This document shows positions 38,330 to 50,875 of a stretch of 64,000 bases of DNA, piece by piece; position 1 is the stretch's first letter; each line of letters starts with the position of its first letter. The position numbers and the translations under genes are program-made. The notes below the pieces were generated by a model, which saw only the letters and a list, made by a program, of their open reading frames with translations, searched no databases and was not told the origin of the DNA. The DNA is from Trichoplax sp. H2 (taxonomy: Eukaryota > Placozoa > Uniplacotomia > Trichoplacea), in NCBI GenBank assembly GCA_003344405.1, contig NOWV01000012.1, positions 372,001-436,000 on the forward strand. Direction: 5' to 3'.

Positions 38330-41300
38330 ATGCAGTTGCTTGATGCCCGACCATCTCATTTTATGGATCCTAATTTTATAATACGTTTTTTATCAATTAC
38401 ACCTAATATTAATACAGTAGATATAGTTTTAAAAATAGCTTCAATCCCCAATAGAGATATTAAATGTAGTTTCAAGATTATAATTAATAAAGCGAGCATT
38501 TGCATACAAAATAAATATTCCAATCATATTCAAAATTTATTCCCTCAACTGACGTCATTTCAATATCAACCCGATCAATTACTCCAGCTTAATGTTGGGA
38601 AAGATGGCGAAATCCACATTAAACTCAAAGTTAATAAACTTTATCAAATTTCAAGTAATGACCAAATTTTACTAGATCCTATTCCAGATCGCTACGGTGA
38701 TCAAGAGCCCTTGATCAGTGGTTTATTTTGCAAGAACTGTATGAACAATATCATACCTGATGATAGGTGATGTTATAAAAAGAAGAAGCCTAAAAAATGT
38801 TACCAGTGCACTATGTTGAGTAGTTTATAACTAGTCTATGTTACATTTCACTCGTCATATGCCGTAATGCACTTTCAATCATACAAGAAATATTAGCCTT
38901 AAGTAAGCTACTGTAGAGTCGAAGTTAACTGATTTTAAATGTCAAATTCTTTGGAGCTTTTTTACTTAGCATACTGTACGCGTATCGCTATACCAACGAG
39001 AGAACGGCTAATTCTGATTAGTCTTGCACATTATACACGTCCAGTATCTGCTGCATACACTGTGAAATTGTCTACTTGCTGATTTATAATGATAGTCTCG
39101 GAATGTTTGCGATTCGTAGGCCCATCGCTAAAATCTTACCTCTACCATCAGAAAATTGGAGCGAGATGACAGCAATGTGGTATTGCCATCCCAGTGATAC
39201 TTCAACTCCAGCCAAATTGGTGACCAATAACCGCAACACTTGTTTAAAAAACGAAACCAGCATTTATTTAAGTGAATGCAATATAGCTCCTACTGCCGTT
39301 AAGCATCTGAATGATGAAAGCAAAGTTGTACGTAAATCTAGAAATGTAACTGCATGTAACAAACCAAAAACAGTAGTAGAAATAACAGTGGCGAATTATT
39401 GCATTATAATAGTATTTGCGCAACCATTAGCTTTTGAACAAAAGTTTTGTATATTTGTGTATACGCGTAGATACACAGACGTACATGTATTGGCTGACCT
39501 GATCTAATATGCTGTACATATAACATGTGTAGATAGAGCAGAAATGATTAGAGTACATGACAGTTTATGAAACAGACAATCACGACATTAAATCATAAAA
39601 TCAACTGTTATTGCAAATGATCAAGTCCATGATTTTAATGGGCAATGACTCAATGCTTAGATGTTACAATTGATTAGATTACATCTCTACTAGTCATAGA
39701 TGTTAAGTATATTCTCTAGCACCAGATTACAATATAACTGCTACCTAAAATAGAACAAGAATAACGATTGTCTACAGTCATTGCATTATAAATCCAAGAT
39801 TAACTTTATTATCTTTTATATAAAGCTACCTTTAATAGAAGTCCTTCAATTTTTAGCTCTCTTGTAGCAGATGCTTGACAATGATTGGTTGGCAAGGAAT
39901 TACCCGATTATTCGGTATATACTGTATATCAACTGTAAATCATATTAAGTGTTGTTACTATTATTGCAAGTAAATTAGTGAGGGTTTAACATCTTGAAAA
40001 GTGTCATATCCACAATAATGGTTTCATAAAAATATTTAGATTTGTATGTTCTAATTGCAGATGAAACATTTCTGAAATTATCCAAGGACATTTTAGTAGT
40101 AGAAAGGTGAGGAGAGTAGTAAGATACGTCGAATACTTTCGGATTTTTATCGTCAAATAGTTTTTACTTAGTCCATGCACTCAAATATACAATGCGTTAA
40201 AATAGGATAATTTGATGATGTTCCTAATATTATAGCTTTCTATTTACTAATACTCGCATTTACCTCTGTAAATTTCAGAGCTAGCCATTTTCTATGGTAT
40301 AAGCAAGTATTTCCATGGTTTAGTATTCACCTGCTTTTATAATACGACTAAGTTACAACCAAACAATTCGACAGCATCACACACCTTGTTGTAGTCTTTC
40401 TCAATTTTTACTACTATACATAATGTTTCTCACTTATGTATTTATAATTGTAACATTGTAACAATGTTTCACATGTACTAGAAAGATTATACAAGTACGG
40501 GATGGTAATATCCGGCTTAATATTTTTTCTAATAACCCGTCCTAAATTAGGAGAGTACAAACTTATTTCGCTACGTTGTTATACAAGCTTTGCAAAGAAA
40601 ATAACCACTTTCGATTTATCATAAACAAATGTAATGGATGTTCTGATACTAAGTTAATGGTAAGACTAAAGTTCTTGACAACTTTTTGCGTGCAGTAGTT
40701 CAATATATGTATTTATTGTTATGGAGAATTAATTTTAATGCTTTGTAATAATTTATACTTGCAATATGAGGCAATTCGCTATTGTTTTTATTTAATATAG
40801 ATTTGGCTTTTTAATACGGATCTTCAAATAGCCACTAATTGCAGAAATCAATTACATAACAATTTTTCTGAAACACGCCTCCATCATAATGGTAGTTGAC
40901 ATTTGAATATTAGATGGATTTATTAGCATCTGCAATTTGGCATGTGTCCTTTGAATCTCATCATTTTCAACGCATTTATTACAGCAGATTTATTTCTCTT
41001 TCCTGTAATAAAACTTTTATACATCGATTTATATGCAGCAAGTCAACCTAGGTAATTTAGACCTTGTTGAAGTTAATTATTAGTACATGTATTATCAAAC
41101 TGATGTCTATTAATCTCATTTTCTGTGCACGTATATACAGGTATGTACAACTAAACTTTATTAACTGAAAAATTTGTAGTTCTAGAAATCTTTTCCACCA
41201 ATGGTACAAAGACCCTACTGTATATACACTAGAGGCTTCCAATCATGCTTATTCCACTCTGTTACTCGCTCTTGCATTTAATAATATGATGTGGCCAACA

Positions 41301-41462
41301 TCTATGCGGTATTTTAATACTTTTAAAGTAAGGAAAGTTTCTTTGCTAAGTTTTCAGTATAGCTTGTTATTCGATTTTACACAAACGTTAACTTTTAACC
41401 ATAAATATTGAACTATTTTATATCATACGTCCTTGGTTTAGGTATCGCATCTAAGTCTATGA
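38330..41462 (+). CDS. UBE3D: E3 ubiquitin-protein ligase E3D (HECT-like, UbcH10-binding)
   Basis: Family proteins accept ubiquitin from UBE2C/UbcH10 and self-ubiquitinate. Nine exons (38330-38766, 39120-39355, 40061-40106, 40279-40322, 40556-40659, 40801-40891, 40988-41051, 41180-41327, 41442-41462) total 1191 bp in frame, 396 aa against about 389 in human. Landmarks are LFCKNCMNNIIPDD, the family signature ILPLPSENWSEMTAMWYCHP, NNHFRFIINKCN, IWLFNTDLQ, PVIKLLYIDLY, FHQWYKDPTVYTLE and the ending FNTFKVSHLSL. The start could instead be the Met at 38363. The exon 2 donor at 39356 is chosen by phase and is the least certain junction. The exon 8 acceptor could lie six bases further on. Confidence 0.88.
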
Positions 41463-42122
41463 GTACCAATACTGAAATCAAGATCCATTTACTTGAATGC
41501 TTGTCTGATGTTGATGCAATCTTTACTTTAATTAAATTTATTTTTCACTGTAGAGTAATTAAAAAATTCGCAATGAATAGTCTACTATAAGGCTTCACGT
41601 ATGAAACCTGCTTAAAGACTTTCAATAAGTGAGTTTAATTAATGTGTGATATCTAAAATAACAACCAATATCTAATTCTTTCTAAAGGTTGATTAAAAAA
41701 ACGGATAGTTTTTAATAAACTTATAACTGTTTATGGAAAGGATTTCTCTAATTGTTAATAATAATATTTACACATATATTTAAAATCGTTGCAGATAGCT
41801 TATACATAGAGGTGCTACAGATTACATGCTATGTGTGTCATCAATGATACGTATCATACACCATCTGAGCTCAGAATCACCTTCGGTAGATGCACTATAT
41901 ATTGTTTTTATATGGTAGCAATTTAGGAATTATGAATCATTACAGAGTTTTTCTCAAATTTATAATTCACTATAATATTTAGTATAAACTTATGGCCGAA
42001 ATTGATTAATACAATAATCTTAAGTTAAGATAAAAATGTTCAGAAATTGACGTGTTTTAACCGGAATTTTTGTATAATTTTCTGAAATCAAACTTTCAAG
42101 TAGTGATACATCGAGTATAAGC
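41463..42122. other. Tail-to-tail space: UBE3D / DNAJB13
   Basis: About 660 bp of AT-rich sequence between two converging stop codons. AATAAA near 41710 may be the UBE3D polyadenylation signal. No repeat array or gene was seen. Confidence 0.6.
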
Positions 42123-44186
42123 CTAACTTAAGGCTTTCCGAGCCATACTCTTCTTTTCTGGCGTTAAATGCTTCGGAAAGATTATATCAAAGGCAATAAT
42201 TAAATTTCCTTTCTTGTTCGATTCATTAGAAATAGGCATACCTTCACCAGGAACGGTTTTAGTAAATCCCGGTCTAAAATATAACATTGAAACAAATTAA
42301 TTTTATATTTACAATTTATTTAAAGTCGATGGATGCCATGTAAAGGTTAACTCCGTATTATGAATGAAACTTACTTAACAATTTCATTTATGGGAATGCT
42401 AAGAATGCGATTATCAAGAGTCTGAATTTCGATTAAACATCCTGCTAGAGCCTATTATATGATTAGGTAAAGAAGTATTAATACATTATATAATTTTTAT
42501 TCGTTCGTTTACGGAAGCAACTAGAACAAGCTTACGTCTGCTAGAGAAATTTTCGCTTTGTAGCAAAGATCAACTTCACTTCGAGTGAATCTATCATGTT
42601 CTCTATCTTTGACAATAAATACGATATCGGCTAACAGAAAAAACGGGGAGACAGTTAGGCAATTACAGAGCAAAATTAGCCTACACACAAAAATGATTTC
42701 TATGAGCAACTCACCAGCAATATTGTTGGGACCTTCGTCTCCCTTTTGTGGAAAAGTAATACGAGTGCCAGGTTTCCAACCTTTTTTCACAGGAATCGTA
42801 AGGATTTTTTCTCTTATACTAGTAGTATGGCCATCATCATTTAAAACCTAATAGTAATAACGCCGATTTTAAGTTATAATCAACAATAACAGCAATAGTG
42901 ATTACTCCCATAAGGACTGATTTACTCTTCAGATTTTCTTACCCTTCTAGAAACTTTCATTTTCTTAATACAACCAGTATAAAGTTCTTCTAATGATAGT
43001 AATAATTCTTTTTCTACTGGAGAATCTTGCTTCTTTCGTCCCCTTCCACGAATTCCACCGAAACCCATATCCGCATCAGATTCAGGTTGAAAATAATCTA
43101 TAGGTAAGTGTACGTATATTTTTTATAATCATTTAGTACAAATTTCTAATTTGCTAGTAATTGATGTTTGATGCTCAAAAATCGTACCAGCATAAGGATT
43201 ATTTCCACCAAAAAATTCCCGAAAGACTCTTTCAGCATCTCCGTGGAAAACATAACCTTCAGTAAATGTTTGACCTAATGTAGTGAAGATGAAGACTTAA
43301 TAATGCAATAATAAATCGAAAGGATTTTTATACACTAAAATATGCCCATATAAATGAAAATCTATGACTAAGACATTTGATGATAGAATTGCTAAGTTAG
43401 TAATACCTTCTGCTTCAGACATAGGAACGCCAGCTTTGAGCCCTTCTTCTCCATACTGATCATATATCGCTCTTCTTATCCCTGTAAAGTAGAGGTTAAT
43501 ATTTTGTTATTCGATTTGACTACAATAGGGCCATTAGTAGTGCTCACTTTCTATACTATCAGTCTACAGTCTACACGATTGTGCTATATTAAATGTATTT
43601 TGGGGGTCGATATAATATTCCAATATAAATGCATCATATTTTCACTGACCATTGCTTAACACATCGTAAGCTTCAGAAACCTCTTTAAATTTATCTACAG
43701 CATCTATGGCTGTATTTCTATCTGGATGATATTTTAATGCAAACTTGCGATACCTATATACGAATAGAAATAAAATGGCAACAAGTATTAGGCTACATAT
43801 GATGCTGCTTCTATTTAAAAAATCATGTCTTTGCTATCTATATTGATGCTTTACTTGACATCGCCTATTGTACATTCTAATTTTTAACATTTCAGCAGGT
43901 AAGAAGATAGTTTATAAGCTGATTCAATTACCAAACACTCTGATTGAATATGATGCATAATTGAGTATATCATTATTTAACACGTAATTTTCAGTTTGGA
44001 TGATTGTATCTTATTACTAATAGAATATGGGTCAACTTTTTCCTGCTATCATGACTAACAATCTGAAATTATAGTATATCCAAGTATGTACAATAAATGG
44101 ATGCAAATAGGAACTTACGCTTTTTTGATATCTTGGCTTTTTACATTTTGAGTTATTTGCAATATCTTGTAATAATCTTTTCCCAT
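42123..44186 (-). CDS. DNAJB13: DnaJ homolog subfamily B member 13 (axonemal HSP40)
   Basis: Type II J-protein; DNAJB13 is a radial-spoke and ciliary assembly co-chaperone. Nine exons (44119-44186, 43650-43753, 43407-43481, 43188-43274, 42943-43097, 42715-42847, 42536-42630, 42375-42451, 42123-42273) total 945 bp, in frame, 314 aa against about 316 in human. The J domain has [14 protein letters not shown] and YHPD in place of the general HPD loop context, so the HPD is intact. DNAJB13 marks are [21 protein letters not shown], then [12 protein letters not shown] and [18 protein letters not shown]. The C-terminal substrate domain has [25 protein letters not shown] and [13 protein letters not shown]. 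It lies head-to-head with GDAP2 across a repeat-filled space. Confidence 0.95.
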
Positions 44187-44319
44187 CTTTGCGCGACTCA
44201 CCACAGTTTACAACTGAACAAGCAAAATTAGCAAAAAATTAAGGGTGCAGTAACTTTCAAGGATGTTATTGATATGCGATAATGATTCTAACTTCTATGA
44301 GCGTATATAGCAATGGTCA

Positions 44320-45380
44320 AAGCAGTATTGCTGTACAGTACTGTACTGTATATACAGGTATCTTAACATTGACTATTATGCCATCGATAGAAAACCTTGC
44401 AGTCTTTACTACTGTTGGAAATGAAACACATTGGCCTGTTTCATGGTTAACAATCACTATAGCAACCGTTGCTATGTAAACAAGATTTTTAGTGATTGGG
44501 GGTATCAGACCAGTACTACAGTACTAATCGTGGACTGCATGTACAGTACAGTACTGTACTGTAATTCATAGCTACAGTAATACAGTACTACAGTGTACTG
44601 TACTCTACTGTACTGTATACGCAATCAGGCGTTTCCGTTTATGGTATGTGCATACTATGGCTGGTAAAATTTTTAGCACCATGAATTATGACATACAGTA
44701 CAGTACAGTACTGTACTGTACAGTATGAGTAAGAAGCACAAGCAGAGTCCCGTCCAGTACTGTACACTGTACACTGTACAGTGCTCGAGCGAGGTGCCTT
44801 ATTAATGTACTGTACATACTTATACAGTACTGTACATTGACTGAACAAGAACAGAAATGTTTGAAATAGTGGAAGACGATATTGCAATAGGACAAGTGTC
44901 TGGTCGTCCGATGTCCATGTGCATTGCGCTTTACTGTACACTATGAGTAAGAAGCACAAGCAGAGTCCAGTCCAGTACTGTACACTGTACACTGTACACT
45001 GTACTGTACAGTGCTCGAGCGAGGTGCCTTTTTAGATGCTTATACAGTACTATACATTGACTGAACAAGAACAGAAATGTTTGAAATAGTGGAAGACGAT
45101 ATTGCAATAGGACAAGTGTCTGGTCGTCCGATGTCCACGTGCATTGCGCTTTACAGTACAGTATGAGTAAGAAGCACAAGCAGAGTCCAGTCCAGTACTG
45201 TACACTGTACACTGTACAGTGCTCGAGCGAGGTGCCTTAGACGCTTATAACAGTACAGTACAGTAGACATTTGCCTGATGTTGGTCACGTGAAAATCAAC
45301 CATTACAGTACATTACGTTACTACAGTCCCGTATCAAAGAAACTGTGAGTTTCCAATTTTACCACTGTACTGTAGTTGTA
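44320..45380. repeat. TACTGTAC-rich region with about 220-bp tandem units
   Basis: A cluster of TACTGTAC/GTACAGTAC words (44328-44350, 44535-44625, 44695-44850) leads into a tandem array. The block ATGAGTAAGAAGCACAAGCA recurs near 44725, 44944 and 45163. It is followed each time by CAGTACTGTACACTGTACAC and GTGCTCGAGCGAGGTGCCTT. Units one and two share a further 130 bp ending TGCATTGCGCTTTAC; unit three is truncated. Minus-strand open frames are repeat artefacts (two near-identical frames start MYSVQYWTGLCLCF). Confidence 0.9.
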
Positions 45381-47679
45381 CGTATGAGAAGCCGCGGGCG
45401 AAAATATAATCGAACTTTCTCCACTGGAGACAAATTGCGATCCACTGACTGAATCACTGAATGCAGTACATCGATCAGCTTTTCCTAGTTGGAGCTTGGT
45501 ATTTTCTCTTCAATAGGCTAATTTCCCACCAATAGTCATATCGATAAGATCATTACCTAGGTAATGTATGTATATATAGAGAGGAAATGAATAGGTCTAG
45601 GATACAATGTTAATATTGTTTTCTTGCTTTCCGTTTTCAAGAACATAACTTTCACAATTGCGCCAATGTCTGATAATGATCATTATCATTAAGCGTAGAC
45701 GCGTAATAAACTATCGAAAGCACTGTAAATCAGCGGATATCCAAAGTGTACTACATATATTCGGAATAGATCAATTTAGCTCAATATTTTTACACTACGG
45801 GATAACATGTTCATGAGTAACTTATCCATTGTAGGATACGAGTAGATAAAGAGAAAGATGTAGCCAATAGGTTGGTCGATGGCAATAAGTACCGAACGAT
45901 AATCAATAATCAATTCATGAGTATGTATGGGTAAGCATATTAAATCGCAAATACACGAGTTGGAGAAGGCGAACCGAAGTCAACACAGCAGTACAGTCTA
46001 TTAAGCACTTTGTGGTCATTTTCGAACTTAATAAGTACATATTTGTAGATAAACATGTAGTTGATTACAATCAATAGGAGAAGATAATCAGTAGCTACCG
46101 ATAGAATACGTTGCGCCATCCCCAATGATGCTCTATATGGAAAAGACTGACCATTATGATAATCGTTTCATACAACAACCATTGCTAACGACATGCATGG
46201 ATGCATGATACTGTAATACTCTACTACATGTAGCAACTATTGGACTGTAGATTTAAAAAGATTGTTTGCAATGGTTAATGGATAGGGAGTAGCAGCGACA
46301 GCACGATAACGCAATTGTATATAAGTAGAGTATCATCGCCATCCTAAATCCGAAATAGAAGTACGTACTAAGTGATTATGACGGTAAAGATTATCCGCCA
46401 TAATCACTTAATATAGTCATTCCTAAGTATAGTAAAACACATGAAGTGAATGATCAAGCTTTACTCATCCGCGGTGCTGCAGTAATAACTGTCATTCGAT
46501 TGGATTGGATAGGGCACGATTACTATACGATTATGCATCGGCAAGTAGAGTATCCTGGAGACATTGCTAACTACATTATTATTACGTCGTACACAACCGC
46601 CTGTTCTCCTACATTCCATTTTATACAGTACACACCAGACAGCCATTATGAATTCCCCTCATTCAATTTCTAGAAGACAATAATGTGTAACCGATGTCAT
46701 TCGTGAAACCCCTCCTTCCGTAATATCGAATTGGACTACAGTATAGGGGAAAGTTGAGAACCAACTTTCGACAAGACTAATCGCCATGACTTGCAAATAT
46801 GGCTTTACAGTACTAGTGTCATACCGTCAGCTAGAATCCGCCGCGCTACGGTTCATATATATTTTTTTTTTTTTTTCATTCATACACGTAACTCCATAAT
46901 GATATTGTGATAGAGCGATCATCTTCGTAATGCCTAGTAGCAAGCTTTACGCGTAGAATCATGATTTTGATACATTGAAAGGAAGCCAGAACGATCATTA
47001 AACATTGCTACTTTGTGCAACTGATGGCCATTTCGTGTCGATAGTACCAACTATTAATGATGCAATGTGAGATCATGTCAAGTACCGTACTTGAAAAATT
47101 TTTAAGCTTAAATCATGATAGACTCACTGCGTAATATTGCTGTTATATACAGTACAAGTTTCAATTTGAAATGGTACGATATGCCAAGCACGTTGTTAGC
47201 AAAAGAAAACCCGTAGCAGAGTATAGCTGGAATGTTGCAAAATAGGAGAGCATGCAATAAACAGGTTGTAGGTTAATCAAACGATTATAGTAACAATAAA
47301 GTGCTGATTAATCTCTTTTTTTCTTGCGCTTTAAATACTACCCGCTATCCATCATATTGCAGATTATATATACGCGTAATTATGTATCATAGCAAAGCTT
47401 AGCGTTACGTACTCAAACTTACAGTATACGCCTATACAATTTCGCATACTAATAAGTACTAACTAGTACGTTTATGCTTAAATAAATGCAGTACATGCCA
47501 CTTCAATTCTTAATAATGGTATAGTAAAAGAATTACCGTTAAACATAACATTTCATATACCTACTTTCTCTTTGCTAATAAAGCCATACTTTTTACTTTT
47601 ATGTCTTAAAGTTGATGCTCTATCGATATAATACTTGAATAAATACTTCATCGCCAAGAAAGGTAATCACAACCGAGAT
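45381..47679. other. GDAP2 upstream region
   Basis: A 2.3-kb AT-rich stretch on the 5' side of GDAP2. It includes a poly-T run at about 46862-46877 and the palindrome AATGATCATT near 45676. No exon with family similarity was found on either strand. Confidence 0.5.
46369..46410. repeat. Inverted repeat (stem-loop)
   Basis: TAAGTGATTATGACGG at 46369-46384 faces CCGCCATAATCACTTA at 46395-46410, with 15 of 16 positions complementary and a 10-base loop. It is a possible remnant of a small inverted-repeat element. Confidence 0.7.
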
Positions 47680-50600
47680 ATGGCCGCTTCAATAGATCCA
47701 TTAGGTGTTGCTAAAAATTTAATAGAAGTGTCAGTTTTGAAAACATGGCATGAAAGTATAGTGCCTTCATATCCAGACATCCAGCCCTCTAAACAATCAC
47801 CATTTCAATATTGTTCCAATATAAATCAAAAGTTGGTCCTATGGTAAGTCAGGAAAAAGTTAGCATAAATTTTGAGCGTAATATCATATTTTTATTATAC
47901 TGAAAGATGTTATTTGTATCATGCTGCCAATTTTAAGAAATTGGAATGCTGAACTTATCATATGGTATTACTTCGGTACTCTGAATGGATCTTGTCTTAT
48001 TTTAGGACTGGTGATATTACTACACTAAAGGTAGATGCTATTGTTAATCCTACGAACGAAAATCTTTCTGTCATGTCTCCAATCAACCAGAAAATATTCG
48101 AAATTGCAGGACCAAGTTTACATAGAGATATACGTGATGAGATTGGCAGTAAGTAGCTAGCAAGAATGTAATATTAGATTTTCAAGGAAAAAGTAAAAGA
48201 AACCCAATAATTAACTTGTAGTCTTTTGCTTAGTTTAGGTCATGATTACAATAGTGTTATATCTTCGTTGATTTTGTATGTGATTCATTCTCAATATAAG
48301 CCGTAATGTATAATTATTGTACGTATTTGTTATTCTTACAGAATGTGCTACTGGAGAATCGAAATTATCCAAGGGCTATAATTTACCATCAAGGTTGGAA
48401 GTGTGTATAATTATTGTAATTGCAACAGAGTGTAGCAACTACTGTCTTTTGTATCGTGCTCTAAGGAAATGACTGTCGTACCAATGTGACACCAGTAATA
48501 ATTTACCCATTATTTCACTTGTATTTTAGATATGTTATTCATACGGTTGGTCCAAAATACAATCCTAGATACTTGTCAGCTGTAGAAAATGCGCTTTACA
48601 GGAGTTATAGATCGTCCTTGTTAATTGCAGGGTAAATAATCCCCTTATTTATCTCAATGTCTACCGCTTGCCTACCTCTGACGTTGCATAAAATTTTCTT
48701 ACGTTAGCGAGTACAAGGTCCGATCAATCGCTATTCCTACCGTCCATCTTCATCAACGTGGTTTCCCAGTATCTGAGGGAGCACATATAGCACTAAGTGA
48801 GCACTAAAATATTACACTGTCCATCTTCAATATTCATAGCAATCACTAATTACATATGAGTTTAATAAAAACTCTTATAGGTATTTATTACTAATTATGG
48901 AATTATTTTTGTAGGAACTGTCAGAAGGTACTTAGAGCACCAAAGTTGTACACTCGAAACAGTTATCTTTATCTTGGATGATACGGAAATGGTACGATAT
49001 ATAACATCAATAAAATAATAATTGCCAATACAATTCAGACTTGACAAATATGTACGTCCTGTACGCATGTGTTTGGTATTGTGCGAAATACCGTACCATC
49101 TATTTGAAGATATATATGATATTAAAGGTATTAGTTTTAACTTTATTCAGGAAATATATAAGCGTTTGGCTGTATTATATTTTCCGAGAAGTAACGAAGA
49201 AGAAGCTTATGCTTTTGAAAATCTCCCTGAAGATATCGGTATTTATTAGAACCTATCCGTAATTCGTTTTAATTACAACAGTAGCATACCTGTTGCTAAA
49301 ACATTTCGTTATTTGGATAATTTAACTATTTGGAAAGGCAATGAATTCGGAGAGCCAACCATAAAAGAACGATCAATCCGTATCCAAGACAAGATAGTAA
49401 ATTCAGGTATGTATAGTACACTATAACTTAATATTCAAAAATATTTGAAATCTTTATATCAATTTTATCTATTAATTTCCGAATTACGGTTAAACAGAGG
49501 ATGAAAAAACTTTTACAAAATCGGATTCTGCTGCCTTCCGAGCATTTTCAAAAATGGCTGGAGATCATGATATAGCAAGATCTGAATTGATACAATCGAA
49601 AAGTAAAAAGACTTCACAGTTGCAACAAAATGCGAAGAGGTAACATAAATTCTAATTTTTGTATAAATTTTAGCTGATAGGTATGAAACTTATAATTCTC
49701 TGTTTACAGTTAAAGCCGCTCTCGTATAACTTGATCATAGCACTTTGAATATATAGACGTAATTAATATAATAAAACAATTATTTGAGTTACAAGTTTAT
49801 CCCATTTCTTGAACAAGATACCAAACTTGGTTGAAATTAGCACGCACATTGGACACCAAAGATATTATAAAATTAAAAGCTCTGTACAAGTCAGGTAATA
49901 ACTTCTGAATCGTTTATGGTCATGGTTTATTCTTTAATGGTGTAATGTAACAAATCATTAGGAGTAGACCAGTACGGACGATCTGTCATTGTTTTCATTG
50001 GCAATAATTTTCCAGCTCATCTTACCGATCTAAATAAGGTTACATTTACTATCTTAATTATCGTTGCAAATCAATAGTATTTTCGATAAACTTTATACCG
50101 TCTCATATTAACATATTTTTATTATCACATTGAATAGGCGATTTCTTATTATGCGTATCTGATGGATGATATGGTAGATAACGATTATATAGCAATCTAC
50201 TTCCATACATTAACCAATGCTGAGCAACGTCCACCTGCGAATTTCTTAAAGCTAGTTTATCAAACATTAGACCCAAAGTAGGCCAGCTTTGCGCACTATT
50301 ATTGATTTTCACTGACAGTCAACTAAAGTTGTACAATTATGGATTTTAGATATCACAAAAATTTGAAAGCCTTTTATGTGGTTCATCCTTCTTGGTGGCT
50401 CAAGGTATTATAATGATAGAAAGAAATTTTATATTCAAAATAATCTCGGTATACATATTTCCCTTCAAATTTTAATGGTCTTCCTGGTTGCTGTGCGCAA
50501 TTACGGCTCCGAGACTAGAAAGTAAGCAACGTAATATTAATAATGCTCATTTCTCCTCAAATTTTAGTGGTCTTTCTGGTCGTTCTGTACATTTACGGCA

Positions 50601-50875
50601 CCGGAACTAAAAAGTAAATTACAGTATATTGATGACCTTAAGGATTTACTTAAATTTATACCCCGCGATCAATTCAGCATTCCACAATATCTCTTTGACG
50701 AAAATAGAAAGGTAGGGTATCGTTATTTTGATAAATTTTGCTCAAATTGATTATGATATAGTACTCTAAACATAACTACTAAAGAAACTAAGAGATAGTA
50801 TTTTAAATTTCATAATAGATGAACGGTAATTCTGTCACTACTCCTAACGCTGCTTCTCAACCTGATGAGTTATAG
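47680..50875 (+). CDS. GDAP2: Ganglioside-induced differentiation-associated protein 2 (macro + CRAL-TRIO domains)
   Basis: Fifteen exons (47680-47843, 48006-48148, 48342-48393, 48530-48631, 48708-48796, 48915-48991, 49151-49238, 49338-49406, 49498-49639, 49818-49894, 49962-50038, 50138-50277, 50350-50404, 50568-50711, 50819-50875) total 1476 bp in frame, 491 aa against about 497 in human. The start MAASIDPLGVAKNLIEV parallels the family's MDPLG opening. The macro domain (about 55-220) has TGDITTLKVDAIVNPTNE, RYVIHTVGPKYNPRY and HIALRTVRRYLE. LYFPRSNEEE and FGEPTIKERSIRI follow. The CRAL-TRIO/Sec14 domain (about 320-470) has VDQYGRSVIVFIGNNFPAHL and NLKAFYVVHPSWW. The macro fold suggests ADP-ribose-type ligands and the Sec14 fold a lipid, but the substrate is unknown. 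Confidence 0.94.
50476..50522 (+). pseudogene. Decayed tandem copy of GDAP2 exon 14
   Basis: TGGTCTTCCTGGTTGCTGTG... at 50476-50522 aligns with the start of functional exon 14 (50568 on), with similarity continuing into flanking bases; the offset is 92 bp. The polypyrimidine tract is preserved (TCAAATTTTAA against TCAAATTTTAG), but the acceptor AG has become AA. Because 92 is not a multiple of three, inclusion of the whole copy would shift the frame. Confidence 0.75.

Noticed and set aside
38004-38359. Overlapping open frames on plus and minus just upstream of UBE3D
   Set aside because: No recognisable domain, no splice partners, and mutual antisense overlap; kept only as an unassigned region.
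39356-39507. Extension of UBE3D exon 2 to the stop codon near 39507
   Set aside because: It would truncate the protein, whereas downstream exons in phase match the rest of the UBE3D family to its C-terminus.
26340-45380. Possible CRISPR-like arrays
   Set aside because: The genome is eukaryotic with spliced genes, and the repeats have no regular repeat-spacer pattern and are self-complementary runs.
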